A stretch of DNA of 64,000 nt, from positions 69,675-133,674 of the forward strand of contig JAEWRE010000043.1 of assembly GCA_023460235.1 (NCBI GenBank), written 5' to 3'. This DNA comes from Bacillota bacterium. GTDB lineage: Bacteria > Bacillota > Clostridia > TANB77 > CAG-465. Position numbers and translations under genes: made by a program. Below, one piece after another: positions 1 to 9,754 of the stretch (positions are counted from its first letter, which is position 1; each line of letters starts with the position of its first letter). The notes under the pieces were generated by a model. It worked only from the letters and a program-made list of their open reading frames with translations, did not search any database and was not told the DNA's origin.

Positions 1-782
1 ATAAAGCATTTTCAAATAGATGGATAGATGTTTATGAAAGTGAAAATAAACATAATGGTGCATACAGTATGGGAGTATATGGTGTTCATCCATATATTTT
101 GTCTAACTATACTAATGATGTAGAATCAGTTAGTACAATTGCTCATGAACTAGGTCATACAATGCATTCATATTATTCTTCAATGTCACAACCATATATT
201 TATTCAAATTATACAATATTAGTTGCTGAAGTAGCCTCTACAGTAAATGAAATGTTACTTAGTGAATATATGATAAATAATGAAAATGACAATAGAAAAA
301 AGGCTGCGCTTATTAATTCTCAAATAGATAGAATAAGAGCTACATTAATTAGGCAAACAATGTTTGCTGAATTTGAAAAAACAGTTCATGATAAAGTAAA
401 TGAAAATATTTCTCTTTCTTCAGATGATTTATGTGAAATTTATTTAGAAATAAACAAAAAATATTTTGGAGAAAATGTTGTAGTTGATGACAATATACAA
501 TATGAATGGGCAAGAATTCCTCATTTTTATAGTTCATTTTATGTGTATAAATATGCTACAGGTATTTCTTCTGCAATATATATTGCAAATAGCATACTAA
601 ATAAAAAAGAGGGATATGTTGAAAAGTACATTAACATGTTAAAGTTAGGTGGATCTAAAGATTCTCTTGATATATTAAGAAGTGTAGATGTAGATTTAGA
701 AACAGATACACCAGTAAAAGAAGCATTAAAATATTATGAGAAAAAAATTATTCAATTAGAAGAAATTCTAAATCAAATATAG
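1..782 (+). CDS. pepF: Oligoendopeptidase F (M3 family), C-terminal part
   Basis: Zinc metallopeptidase of the M3/PepF family that cleaves short oligopeptides in the cytoplasm. The reading frame is open from base 3 (KAFSNRWIDVYE...), so the gene starts upstream of the window and only the C-terminal ~260 residues are seen; the ATG at 69 is internal. The catalytic zinc motif HELGH is encoded at 144-158, with the downstream glutamate-bearing segment AEVASTVNE that normally supplies the third ligand. GVYGVHPY before the motif and the helix-rich tail match the family. The gene ends at a TAG followed directly by a strong terminator. Confidence 0.95.
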   Translation, partial: KAFSNRWIDVYESENKHNGAYSMGVYGVHPYILSNYTNDVESVSTIAHELGHTMHSYYSSMSQPYIYSNYTILVAEVASTVNEMLLSEYMINNENDNRKKAALINSQIDRIRATLIRQTMFAEFEKTVHDKVNENISLSSDDLCEIYLEINKKYFGENVVVDDNIQYEWARIPHFYSSFYVYKYATGISSAIYIANSILNKKEGYVEKYINMLKLGGSKDSLDILRSVDVDLETDTPVKEALKYYEKKIIQLEEILNQI

Positions 783-783
783 T

Positions 784-829
784 AAAATACAGTAATTATC
801 TACGTAATGTAGTTTAATTACTGTATTTT
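784..829 (+). terminator. Rho-independent terminator after pepF
   Basis: Fifteen-base perfect inverted repeat (AAAATACAGTAATTA at 784-798, its complement at 815-829) with a T-rich 3' arm, directly after the pepF stop. Confidence 0.85.
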
Positions 830-894
830 AATTTTAATTAAGTATTATTATTTACTATATTAATTTATAGTGATATAATCTTAAAAGTGATGTT

Positions 895-3375
895 ATGGAA
901 AAAATTAAAGAAAAAATAAAAAATGATATTAACTATAAAAATATATTAGAATTTCTTTTAGTAATACTATTATTTTTACTTTCAATCAAAAAAGGTGGTT
1001 TTTATAAAACAGATACATTATTTTTTTGTTTAGGAGTATCAATAATATATTTATCTTATTTTATATTTAATATATTTGATAATAAAGAAAAATATGGAAA
1101 GTATTTTAGTAATGAAAAATTTGATATTATTTCACTACTATTACTATTTCTTAGTATATTTTATATATTGCCTATTGTATTTAATAATTATTCAAATTTA
1201 TCTGATAGTATATTTGAAATGATAAGATATTTTAATATATACATGATATATAATATAATTAAAAAATCGAATAATAAAGGTATGTTTTTAAATACAATTG
1301 TTTTAATAACACTGTTACAGTGCTTAATTGGAATAGATGGACTTGGAAATAGATACTTAAGTGAATTATTAAGCAATTTTAATTCTGGATTTTTGAGTAA
1401 AGATATAACAAGATTATCTGGGACTATTCAATATGCTAATGTATTAGCTATACTATGTGGAATATCTTTAATAATTGTACTAGAAAAGCTAAAGAATAAT
1501 GAATCTACAAGTAATAGTAAAAAGTATATAGTGTGGAATATAGCAGTGTTTATTTTTTTCTCATCAATAATACTTACAGGTTCAAGAACCGCAGCATTTT
1601 TAACTATATCAATATATGCAGTATACTTATTATTTAATAAAAAGAATCTAAATAATATATTTACTTTAGTTATAATTCAAGGAATAATAGCTCTTATTTA
1701 TACAGCTTTAGTTCAAAATAGCATAGTAAATGAACCTATAAAAGTATATTTTTATACTGTAATCTTTATTGTAGTTGATTTAATATTAATTTTGATGCTA
1801 AACTATACAAAGAAAGTTTTAAATAAGATAAATATAAAAGATAGGACTAATTTTAAGTATAAAAAGATAATATATTTATGTATTGGAGTAGCATTAACTA
1901 TATATTTTATAGTAGGAATAAACATTTCAAAACCAATTTTGATTGATTCTTCATCAAAATCTAATACTACAAGTTTTAATTTATACAATATAAACAAAGA
2001 TTCAGTAAATAATGTATTAATTAAATTTATTTTAAATGATCCAGATACAAGATATACATTTACTTTTATAGAGGTAACAGATGATTTTAGTTCAAATATA
2101 GTAAAAGAAATAAAATACTATGATGTTATAAAAACAGAGATTAATTTAAATTATACTGCAAAGAGTAATTCGAAATATTTAAGAGTAGTAGTAAACTGTG
2201 AAAAGGGAAGTTTAAACATAGATGAAGTTTATGAAAATAATAAAGAAAAAATAATTAACTATGCTTTATTTCCAACTGATGTTATAAATAGGGTTGAAGA
2301 TGCAATATATGGTTCAACTAGTTCTAGGGATAGAATAGCATATTCAAAAGATTCATTTAAAATCATATCTGACTCAACTAAGAATTTCATTGTAGGAGTT
2401 GGCGGAGAAGGATTTAAGAATATGTATGAGCTATTTAAGAGCTTTTCATATTCTTCAACAGAAGCACATAATTCATTTTTGCAGATTTTTATTGAAAGTG
2501 GAATATTAGGCTTTTTATCTATTATAACTATTGTAGCTTTTATAGTGTATAAGGGTAAGAATAATTATATTAAATTTGTTTTATTACTACTGATATGCCA
2601 TGCTGTATTTGATTTAGATTTTTCATATTTATTAGTAATGTGTGTATTTGCTATATTACTTGCTTGTATAGAATTTAAAGATACTAATTTATCAAAATTT
2701 GAAAATAAAAAAAATAATCATGTATTTAATCTCATAGAGGTAGCAATATCAACAATAATACTTATATACGTAATATATACTTTAGTAAATGCTAATTTGG
2801 CATATAATCTTAAAATACCTGTATATAATTCTGATGAGTTAACTTTGGAAAAAGAAATAAATGTTATACGATTGATGGAGCGAAGAGTTAATCTTGACTC
2901 TGGTGAAAATACATATAGAGAAGCTTTAAATAAGGAGTATGGCACTTACTTAGATATATTATTTAAGACTATCTCAACTATAGATGATAAATTAGATAGC
3001 AAGAGCATACTTGAAGAAGAGGCCAAAAATATAGTAGTAAATATAAAAAGTAATGCTGATATAATGCTAAAAAATAGTAAGTATGATAGAGCTATTATAA
3101 TAAAAGTATCAGATATATATTTCAACAATCTAACATATTTTTCTAAAGTATTTTATCAAGATGATAAGGAAAAAGGATATCAACAGTATTTATCATATAT
3201 AATGAGTAATATGGAATATATAATGAATAATTATCCTAACAATTCTAATATACAAAAAAATATAAATAGTATTTATAATAAGTATTATGAAGAACTGAAA
3301 AATAAAAACACATATTTAAAGAGTTCTACTATTGAAAATTATACCGATAAGATAAAATTGTTAATCTCTTACTAG
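895..3375 (+). CDS. O-antigen ligase/polymerase-like (Wzy_C family) membrane protein
   Basis: Large integral membrane protein (826 aa) with about 12 hydrophobic segments. A Wzy_C/O-antigen-ligase signature lies near residues 500-540: a GVGGEGFKN segment and then EAHNSFLQIFIESGILGF, the His-containing motif typical of enzymes that polymerise or transfer glycans outside the membrane. Between helices at about 345-460 there is a hydrophilic beta-rich insertion, and after the last helix (about 620-640) a ~180-residue helical soluble tail. Family members act in capsule, teichuronic or glycoprotein assembly; the substrate cannot be told here. No glycosyltransferases lie next to it. The gene stands alone between the pepF terminator and the secG promoter. 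Confidence 0.75.
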   Translation: MEKIKEKIKNDINYKNILEFLLVILLFLLSIKKGGFYKTDTLFFCLGVSIIYLSYFIFNIFDNKEKYGKYFSNEKFDIISLLLLFLSIFYILPIVFNNYSNLSDSIFEMIRYFNIYMIYNIIKKSNNKGMFLNTIVLITLLQCLIGIDGLGNRYLSELLSNFNSGFLSKDITRLSGTIQYANVLAILCGISLIIVLEKLKNNESTSNSKKYIVWNIAVFIFFSSIILTGSRTAAFLTISIYAVYLLFNKKNLNNIFTLVIIQGIIALIYTALVQNSIVNEPIKVYFYTVIFIVVDLILILMLNYTKKVLNKINIKDRTNFKYKKIIYLCIGVALTIYFIVGINISKPILIDSSSKSNTTSFNLYNINKDSVNNVLIKFILNDPDTRYTFTFIEVTDDFSSNIVKEIKYYDVIKTEINLNYTAKSNSKYLRVVVNCEKGSLNIDEVYENNKEKIINYALFPTDVINRVEDAIYGSTSSRDRIAYSKDSFKIISDSTKNFIVGVGGEGFKNMYELFKSFSYSSTEAHNSFLQIFIESGILGFLSIITIVAFIVYKGKNNYIKFVLLLLICHAVFDLDFSYLLVMCVFAILLACIEFKDTNLSKFENKKNNHVFNLIEVAISTIILIYVIYTLVNANLAYNLKIPVYNSDELTLEKEINVIRLMERRVNLDSGENTYREALNKEYGTYLDILFKTISTIDDKLDSKSILEEEAKNIVVNIKSNADIMLKNSKYDRAIIIKVSDIYFNNLTYFSKVFYQDDKEKGYQQYLSYIMSNMEYIMNNYPNNSNIQKNINSIYNKYYEELKNKNTYLKSSTIENYTDKIKLLISY

Positions 3376-3397
3376 CTCTTATTTTTAAACATATTAC

Positions 3398-3426
3398 TTG
3401 TATTTTATATTTTTTTATGATATAAT
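3398..3426 (+). promoter_or_regulatory. Sigma-A promoter for the secG run
   Basis: TTGTAT at 3398-3403 and TATAAT at 3421-3426, 17 bases apart, 37 bases before the secG start. Confidence 0.6.
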
Positions 3427-3462
3427 CAAATAAACAATTTTGTAGTTTAGGAGGAAATAAGC

Positions 3463-3699
3463 ATGGGTTGGTTAGACTGGACAATATCAATTTTAACAAT
3501 CGTAGTTGGAATAATACTTACAGTTATTGTAATGTTACAAAGTAGTAAAGGTGGTCAATCATCAATTACAGGTGCAAACACTTTTTATGGTACTAATAAA
3601 TCAAAAACTTTAGATGGTATATTATCAAAATATACAGTAGCTTTTGCTATTATATTTATAGTTCTTTGTTTCTTAACAACTGTAGCAATAATTCATTAA
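3463..3699 (+). CDS. secG: Preprotein translocase subunit SecG
   Basis: Small accessory subunit of the SecYEG channel (78 aa, normal length). Two transmembrane helices (about residues 8-26 and 57-75) flank a loop with the family motif MLQSSKGGQSSITG and a glycine/serine-rich segment. A perfect AGGAGG site sits 8 bases before the ATG. It is followed 13 bases later by rnr, the usual Firmicutes secG-rnr arrangement, so the two are probably co-transcribed. Confidence 0.95.
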   Translation: MGWLDWTISILTIVVGIILTVIVMLQSSKGGQSSITGANTFYGTNKSKTLDGILSKYTVAFAIIFIVLCFLTTVAIIH

Positions 3700-3712
3700 A
3701 AGGTAGGTTTAT

Positions 3713-5887
3713 ATGAGTAAAAAAATTGAGAAAAATACTAATTTTCTTGAGATAAATGACAATGAATATATAGAAAGGAAGGAAGTTCTAACTTCCTTTT
3801 TTTCAGATAATGAATATTATCCCATGACAATTAAACAAATTAGTGCAATATTACAGATAAAAAAAGAAAAGCAAAACTTACTACTTAAAATAGTAGATGA
3901 GCTTGAATCAGAGGGATTCGTGTATCTTGACGATAGCAAAAGATATATTCTATGTGAAAAAAATAATATTGTAAAATGTATCTATCAAGCAAAAGGTGAT
4001 AGATTTGGATTTGGACTATTAAAAGATACTGATGATGTATATATATCATCAGAATATTCAATGGGTGCAATGGAAAATGATGAAATTTTAGTTAAAATAT
4101 TTACATCTCAAGAAAGCAATAAGAAAAAAGAAGGAAAAGTAATAAAGATTTTAAAGAGAAATACTAATACGTTAATTGGAACATATATGGCAAGCAGAAA
4201 TTTTGGATTTGTAAAAGCTATGAATTCAAAGATTAGTGATATATATATACCTAAAAAATTCACTAAAGGATTTAAAGATGGCCAAGTTGTTGAAGTTGAG
4301 ATATTAAAACATGCAACTCCAAATTCTAAAGCAGAAGGTAAAATAATTTCTATAATTGGTAATCAAAATGATGAGAATATAGAAGTTAAAGCAATGTACA
4401 AAGCATATAATATTGAATTTAGACAGAAATTCAATGATTTAGTAAATAATGAAATAAAGCAAGTATCAGATGTTGTTACTGATAAAGAAAAAATAGGTAG
4501 AGTTGATAAAACTTCTGAGTGGATTTATACAATTGATGGTGATGATGCAAAAGACTTAGACGATGCAGTTTTAGTTAAAAAAATGCCAAACGGTAACTAT
4601 GTATTATCTGTATTTATAGCTGATGTTAGTCATTATGTTATAGATGGTACTGAACTTGATAAAGAGGCAATTACAAGGGGAACAAGTACATATATACCTG
4701 GTACAGTTATTCCAATGTTACCAAAGAAACTTTCTAATGGCATATGTAGCTTAAATGAAAATGTTGAGAGACTTGCTCTTGCAATTGATATAACTGTAGA
4801 TAGTAAAGGTAATTTTATTGAAAATGATGTATACAAAGCATTAATAAAAGTAAAAAAGAGAATGACATATGACAAAGTATATAAAGTAATAACTCATTCT
4901 GATGAAGAAGTTATGAAAGAATATAAAGAGTTTGAAAATGATATACTTTTAATGAAAGAACTTGCGCTAGTGCTTAATGCCAAAAGAAATTCAGAAGGTA
5001 GTATAAATTTTGATATACCTGAGACAAAAGTCATTCTTGATGATAAAGGTAATATTATAGATATAAAGCCATATGAAATAACAATAGCTAATAAAATGAT
5101 TGAAGAATTTATGCTTGCAGCAAATATGTGTATAGCAGAGAGATTTTTCTTCTTAGATATGCCATTTATTTATAGAATACATGAAAAGCCAGATGAAGAT
5201 AAATTAAGAGCTTTAAATGAGATACTTGGTAACTATGGTAAAAGAATAAAAGGTGTAAATAATATACATCCAAAAGCTTTATCAGAAATTATAGATAGTA
5301 TCGAAGATGAAGACGAAAAAAGAATAATTTCTTATGCAATGCTTAGAACATTAAAACTTGCAAGATATAGTGAAGAATGTTTAGGACATTTTGGCCTTGC
5401 CGCTAAATATTATTGTCATTTTACGTCTCCAATAAGAAGATATCCAGATTTATTTATACATAGAGTAATATCTGATTATTTAGAAAGTAATGCAAATGTT
5501 CCTAATTCTAGATTAGAAAAATACACAAAACAAGCGGCACTATATTCCTTTACTTCATCAGAAGCAGAAAAACAAGCTACAAATATTGAAAGAGATTTTG
5601 ATGATCTATACAGAGTTATATATATGGCTAGATTTGTTGGAGAAAAGTTTAATGCCAGAGTATCATCAATAACTTCATTTGGTATGTTTGTTAGATTAGA
5701 TAATACATCTGAAGGTTTAGTACCATTTGAATATATGCCTGGCAATGATTACTTTGAATATGATAGTGAAAAAAATATATTAATTGGAAGAGAAACATCA
5801 CAAATTTTTAGAATAGGTGATAAAGTAGAAGTAATCTTAGAAAGAGCAGATGTTAAGCAAAAAAGATTAGATTTTAGAATAATATAG
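3713..5887 (+). CDS. rnr: Ribonuclease R (3'-5' exoribonuclease)
   Basis: Processive 3'-5' exoribonuclease that degrades structured RNA and acts in RNA quality control. Order of domains in 724 aa: an N-terminal winged-helix (about 20-80), two cold-shock/OB segments (about 85-215), the RNB catalytic domain with the acidic cluster DGDDAKDLDDAV near residue 275, and a C-terminal S1 domain (about 640-722, FNARVSSITSFGMFVRL). HFTSPIRRYPDL is the conserved RNB RNA-binding motif. Length is normal for RNase R. It follows secG closely and precedes a small membrane protein by 10 bases. Confidence 0.96.
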   Translation: MSKKIEKNTNFLEINDNEYIERKEVLTSFFSDNEYYPMTIKQISAILQIKKEKQNLLLKIVDELESEGFVYLDDSKRYILCEKNNIVKCIYQAKGDRFGFGLLKDTDDVYISSEYSMGAMENDEILVKIFTSQESNKKKEGKVIKILKRNTNTLIGTYMASRNFGFVKAMNSKISDIYIPKKFTKGFKDGQVVEVEILKHATPNSKAEGKIISIIGNQNDENIEVKAMYKAYNIEFRQKFNDLVNNEIKQVSDVVTDKEKIGRVDKTSEWIYTIDGDDAKDLDDAVLVKKMPNGNYVLSVFIADVSHYVIDGTELDKEAITRGTSTYIPGTVIPMLPKKLSNGICSLNENVERLALAIDITVDSKGNFIENDVYKALIKVKKRMTYDKVYKVITHSDEEVMKEYKEFENDILLMKELALVLNAKRNSEGSINFDIPETKVILDDKGNIIDIKPYEITIANKMIEEFMLAANMCIAERFFFLDMPFIYRIHEKPDEDKLRALNEILGNYGKRIKGVNNIHPKALSEIIDSIEDEDEKRIISYAMLRTLKLARYSEECLGHFGLAAKYYCHFTSPIRRYPDLFIHRVISDYLESNANVPNSRLEKYTKQAALYSFTSSEAEKQATNIERDFDDLYRVIYMARFVGEKFNARVSSITSFGMFVRLDNTSEGLVPFEYMPGNDYFEYDSEKNILIGRETSQIFRIGDKVEVILERADVKQKRLDFRII

Positions 5888-5897
5888 GTGATAATTT

Positions 5898-6611
5898 ATG
5901 TTAAAAGAAAAAAGAAAAACTGATTCAAATAAGAAAAATGGAACTTATAGAAAACTATCAAGAGAGTACTTTGAATTTTATAATGTTAATTTAAAAAGAA
6001 AACATGCTATTTTTTATATTATATTAATGGTAATATTTTTTATACTTATAACTACATATATATCTAGTATTAATACTCAAAATTTTAATGATATTGCAAA
6101 CGATTCTCAAAATGCAGTAAGTCAAAATATGTTTTCTACAATATTAAAGCAGAAAATACCTCTTGTTTTAATTATAGTGTTTGCTGGTATTACACCATAT
6201 GTATATATACCAGTTATGGGATTAATATATTCGTTATCACTTGCAAATTCTATATTTAGTATATTTGGTAAAACAAATAATCACTTAAATTTAATTTTAT
6301 CATCAATTGGTGGTATTATTCAATTATTTGGTATAGGCCTTGCTATTGCAACTGGTATATATTACTGTATACTTTGTACAAAAAAAGCTAAATATAATAG
6401 GGTTCAACAATTTGGAATTAATGACTTTAAAAAAAGTCTATATGAACTTACAAAAAATAAGAAGAAGATGGATGAATTAAATAAAAAAGTTGAAGAAGCA
6501 ACACAAAAAAGAGAACAATTTAACGTAAAAATACCATATAAAAATATATTAATCTCTACATTAATAAGCGTTATTATTGTTGTTATAGGAAGTATTATAG
6601 CACAAATATAA
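5898..6611 (+). CDS. Multi-pass membrane protein, SpoIIM-like layout, function unknown
   Basis: A 237-residue basic membrane protein with a charged N-terminus (residues 1-35), a first helix at about 38-56, a polar stretch, two or three helices at about 90-165, a coiled-coil-like charged segment (about 180-205) and a C-terminal helix. Size and spacing recall the SpoIIM/DUF95 group, but I see no decisive motif and do not name it. It sits in the secG-rnr-trmB run with 10-11 base gaps, so it is probably expressed with RNA-processing genes. Confidence 0.6.
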   Translation: MLKEKRKTDSNKKNGTYRKLSREYFEFYNVNLKRKHAIFYIILMVIFFILITTYISSINTQNFNDIANDSQNAVSQNMFSTILKQKIPLVLIIVFAGITPYVYIPVMGLIYSLSLANSIFSIFGKTNNHLNLILSSIGGIIQLFGIGLAIATGIYYCILCTKKAKYNRVQQFGINDFKKSLYELTKNKKKMDELNKKVEEATQKREQFNVKIPYKNILISTLISVIIVVIGSIIAQI

Positions 6612-6622
6612 TAGGGGGGGAA

Positions 6623-7273
6623 ATGCGAGTTAGATTTAATCCAGATGCAAAAAATGAATTATCAAATTTTGATAGATATATTGGTAACAATGAAGAGATT
6701 CAGAATATAATAAAAAAAGAAGAAAATAAAGGCAAAAAAATATATATTGAAATAGGAATGGGCAAGGGAGAATTTATTACTCAAATGGCTAAACTTGATC
6801 CTCAAAACATATACATTGGTGTTGAACTTGTAGAATCAATACTTGCACTTGCTGTAAAAAAACTATTAAGATATGAAGAAAGTAATAATATACGAATAAA
6901 TAATTTGTATTTAATGTCTTTTGATGCACAAGATATTTCTAAGATATTTTTAGAAAATCAAATAGAAAAAATATTTTTGAATTTTAGTGATCCTTGGCCA
7001 AAGACTAGACATGAAAAAAGAAGACTTACTTACAAAACATTCTTAGAAGACTATAAATATGTTTTAAAAAGTAAAGGCATAATTGAATTTAAAACTGATA
7101 ATAGAATTTTATTTGAATTTAGCTTAGTTAGCATTCAAAATTTCGGATTTAAATTCATAAATGTTTTTCTTGATCTTCATAAATCAGATGTCTTTAACGT
7201 TGTTACAGAATATGAAGAAAAGTTTTCTCAAAAGGGACCAATATATAAATTAATTTGTGAAGTTAATAAATAA
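6623..7273 (+). CDS. trmB: tRNA (guanine-N7-)-methyltransferase TrmB
   Basis: SAM-dependent enzyme that makes m7G46 in the variable loop of tRNAs. The SAM-binding motif EIGMGKGEF is near residue 48, followed by [10 protein letters not shown]; the family motif [16 protein letters not shown] is near residue 120 and carries the catalytic Asp and tRNA-binding basic residues; the C-terminal TxYE motif appears as VTEYEEKF. Length (216 aa) is normal. A G-rich site (AGGGGGGG) precedes the ATG. It is followed by the tRNA-His/tRNA-Gln pair. Confidence 0.95.
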   Translation: MRVRFNPDAKNELSNFDRYIGNNEEIQNIIKKEENKGKKIYIEIGMGKGEFITQMAKLDPQNIYIGVELVESILALAVKKLLRYEESNNIRINNLYLMSFDAQDISKIFLENQIEKIFLNFSDPWPKTRHEKRRLTYKTFLEDYKYVLKSKGIIEFKTDNRILFEFSLVSIQNFGFKFINVFLDLHKSDVFNVVTEYEEKFSQKGPIYKLICEVNK

Positions 7274-7319
7274 AAATATGATATTGAGGTATATTTTTAT
7301 ATAAATTTTGCATAAAATA

Positions 7320-7348
7320 TTGACAAACACTAAAAAATATATTAAAAT
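7320..7348 (+). promoter_or_regulatory. Promoter of the tRNA-His/tRNA-Gln pair
   Basis: TTGACA at 7320-7325 and TAAAAT at 7343-7348 with a 17-base spacer, 16 bases before tRNA-His. Confidence 0.75.
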
Positions 7349-7364
7349 GTAAAGTACGTGATTG

Positions 7365-7441
7365 GTGGATATAGCACAGTCGGTTAGCGCGCCAGTTTGT
7401 GGCACTGGAGGTCATGGGTTCGAATCCCATTTTCCACCCCA
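7365..7441 (+). tRNA. tRNA-His (GTG)
   Basis: Cloverleaf with anticodon arm CCAGT-TTGTGGC-ACTGG (anticodon GTG), T arm ATGGG-TTCGAAT-CCCAT, C73 and encoded CCA. The base before position 1 is G, which can supply the G-1 typical of tRNA-His. One T-T mismatch is present in the acceptor stem. Confidence 0.95.
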
Positions 7442-7462
7442 TCATATTTTTACATTTCATAT

Positions 7463-7537
7463 TGGGCTGTCGCCAAGCGGTAAGGCACTAGACTTTGACT
7501 CTAGCATTCGTTGGTTCGAATCCAGCCAGCCCAGCCA
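7463..7537 (+). tRNA. tRNA-Gln (TTG)
   Basis: Acceptor TGGGCTG/CAGCCCA, anticodon arm CTAGA-CTTTGAC-TCTAG giving TTG, T arm with GGTTCGAATCC, encoded CCA. It lies 21 bases after tRNA-His and shares its promoter and terminator. Confidence 0.95.
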
Positions 7538-7541
7538 AAAT

Positions 7542-7577
7542 AAAAAAGATATTGAATTAATTCAATATCTTTTTTTT
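7542..7577 (+). terminator. Terminator of the tRNA pair
   Basis: AAAAAAGATATTGAATT and its complement form a long perfect hairpin ending in eight T residues. Confidence 0.9.
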
Positions 7578-7637
7578 GTTGAATAAAGTAAAAATATGAT
7601 ATATAATAATTACAAAATTAATTTAATAGGAGAATTT

Positions 7638-8984
7638 ATGTACCAAAGAATAAAAAAAGAATTAATTGAATTTATGACGTATTTTCTTAAAATTATGAAA
7701 AGTTCATTATTCCTAATAATTGATTATATTGCAGTTGGAATATATATAATAATACTTACATTAATAGCAAATAAATTTAGTCTTGATGATTTAACATATT
7801 TTAACGCGGCGTTAGCTCTATTATATTTTTCTAATATGATTAGCTATGGTATTACGTCAGGACTTAACATATATATAAATCAAAATATAAATAATAAAGA
7901 GATGATAAAAAAATATATTTCACTTGGATTTTCAATATCCCTTTTGGCTGGATCTATATTTACATTTATAATATTTATTTCAAGAGAATTTATATTTAAA
8001 AATATAATGAGTTTAAACATTACAGATAATTATTTATTCTTTGAATTAATGTGTTTTGCAATTATTTTGAATGTTATTGTAGAATATTTTATTGATATAT
8101 TTAAATTAGTTAAAGAATTTAAATATAGATTAATAAGTAACTCTATAAAGAGCTTTTTTATACTTATTTTAATATCTGCTCTTGTTTATCTATTTACTAG
8201 GAATATATATTTAATAGCAATTACATATATAATTGCTTATGCTATTATAATACCAGTAATGCTTTACTTATTTAAGTATAAGACTAAAACAATTAATATT
8301 TCTTTTAAAGAGATTTTTAATTGTATACATAATATACATAAAAATGAAGTATATACGGTACTTATTGTTGGATTAAAAGAAATAATATGGAATATTGGAT
8401 ATACTATATCAGGAATAATACTACTAAATAAAAGTGAAAGCCTGTATAATTCGTATTCATATTTTGAAAATGTACTTGATATAATAAATGGTGTTTTTTA
8501 TTCATTAATAGCAGTAAGTGCAATGGAGGTATGTAATCAAATAGGTGAAAACAAAACTCAAAAAGCATATAAAAGCTCTGTATATTCTATAGGGATAGGA
8601 GTTATTGTATGGTTATTTATGTTTTTAATATATATAGTGTTTACAAATAATATAATATCTGGCATGAACACTGAAATACAAGATATTGGTAGAAATATTG
8701 CTATACTGTATCTATTTGTTCAATTACTTAGGTATATAGATTGGTCATTAAACTCATATATACTAGTTCTTGGTTCAAAAGTAAAATTACCTTTTTTACT
8801 TGATTTATTTACGTTAGTATATTTTACTGTAATATTTATTTTCAATAAATATTTGCCTAATAACGAGTACATACTTATACTTATTGTTGGCAGTGATTCA
8901 ATTATAAAAAACATAATTAATATACCATATTTTTTAAGTAAAAAGTGGATAAAAAATGTAAATGAGGATAATTATGTTGAATAA
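7638..8984 (+). CDS. MATE/MOP-like multidrug or lipid-linked substrate transporter
   Basis: A 448-residue membrane protein with about 12 predicted helices and the two-bundle layout of MATE/MOP-superfamily exporters. The ATG at 7638 is preferred because AGGAG lies 5 bases upstream; an in-frame ATG 14 codons earlier has no such site. No substrate-specific motif is seen; it could be a drug/sodium antiporter or a polysaccharide flippase-like protein. It stands alone between the tRNA terminator and a short hypothetical gene. Confidence 0.65.
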   Translation: MYQRIKKELIEFMTYFLKIMKSSLFLIIDYIAVGIYIIILTLIANKFSLDDLTYFNAALALLYFSNMISYGITSGLNIYINQNINNKEMIKKYISLGFSISLLAGSIFTFIIFISREFIFKNIMSLNITDNYLFFELMCFAIILNVIVEYFIDIFKLVKEFKYRLISNSIKSFFILILISALVYLFTRNIYLIAITYIIAYAIIIPVMLYLFKYKTKTINISFKEIFNCIHNIHKNEVYTVLIVGLKEIIWNIGYTISGIILLNKSESLYNSYSYFENVLDIINGVFYSLIAVSAMEVCNQIGENKTQKAYKSSVYSIGIGVIVWLFMFLIYIVFTNNIISGMNTEIQDIGRNIAILYLFVQLLRYIDWSLNSYILVLGSKVKLPFLLDLFTLVYFTVIFIFNKYLPNNEYILILIVGSDSIIKNIINIPYFLSKKWIKNVNEDNYVE

Positions 8985-9059
8985 TATAGATAATTATGTT
9001 ATTATATATTGCAACTAGTAATCGTTTATTCTCTAAAAAACTTAAAGGAGGTAATAATT

Positions 9060-9536
9060 ATGAAAGAATTAAGACCTTATGAACTTGTTTGTATAGATAG
9101 ATTAAAAGAAATAATACTTACGTATAAATCTGATCGGAGTTTTTTTGATAAACAAATAAGGGATTTATTAATTAAAGAGAATCCCTCAAATGAATATATA
9201 GTTGAGAGTAAGATACGTTTTTATAATTTCAGTTATGTATTTGAACTTGCAGACCAATTACAGGGAGAAAAATTCGTCTTTGATTTTAGACATAAGAAAG
9301 AGAGTTTTTCTTATGAAGATACAAAAGGGTTGAAATTAGATGCTATGGATGTCATACTTCAGCAGACATATGATTCTTGTAGCTATAACGGTGCATATAG
9401 TCAGCTAATTGGTAAAAAGGAACTTTATATTCAAGAAATTCCTGATCTTTCTAAAGTAAAGATCTGTGCAATGTGTGGGAATTCTGCAAAATGTAGGTTC
9501 CTATGCGAAGCTTTAAATTTAACATTTAAGGAATAA
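9060..9536 (+). CDS. Hypothetical cytosolic protein with C-terminal CxxC...CxxxC cysteines
   Basis: A 158-residue soluble protein of no family I recognise. The start at 9060 has an AAAGGAGGT site 7 bases upstream; the frame is open further up but without a ribosome site. The last 30 residues hold four cysteines (ICAMCGNSAKCRFLCEAL), which could bind a metal. The rest is charged and of mixed helix/strand character. A strong terminator follows, so it is a stand-alone gene. Confidence 0.65.
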   Translation: MKELRPYELVCIDRLKEIILTYKSDRSFFDKQIRDLLIKENPSNEYIVESKIRFYNFSYVFELADQLQGEKFVFDFRHKKESFSYEDTKGLKLDAMDVILQQTYDSCSYNGAYSQLIGKKELYIQEIPDLSKVKICAMCGNSAKCRFLCEALNLTFKE

Positions 9537-9543
9537 TTTATTT

Positions 9544-9569
9544 GGACTATCACTTTGATAGTCCTTTTT
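9544..9569 (+). terminator. Terminator
   Basis: GGACTATCA and TGATAGTCC flank a 3-base loop and are followed by five T residues. Confidence 0.9.
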
Positions 9570-9684
9570 ATATTTAATAAAATAAAAATATTTTAGCATA
9601 CAAAAGGTTAAATTTAATATTCTATAGCATACTAAGAATACACATAAAATATAATATTATTAGATTAAATAAATTGTAAATGTA

Positions 9685-9740
9685 TTGACATCTTCTTTTT
9701 TTATGTTATACTATGAATGAATAAAAAAATATTCATTCAT
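9685..9740 (+). promoter_or_regulatory. TetR-type promoter and 28-bp palindromic operator
   Basis: TTGACA at 9685-9690, TATACT at 9707-9712 (16-base spacer), then an exact palindrome ATGAATGAATA (9713-9723) / TATTCATTCAT (9730-9740) around six A residues. The palindrome covers the likely transcription start and ends 14 bases before the tetR ATG, as expected for autorepression. Confidence 0.85.
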
Positions 9741-9754
9741 AAGGAGATATTAAA

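Noticed and set aside
5898..6611. Naming this gene spoIIM
   Set aside because: Only size and helix layout match; I could not identify a family-specific motif.
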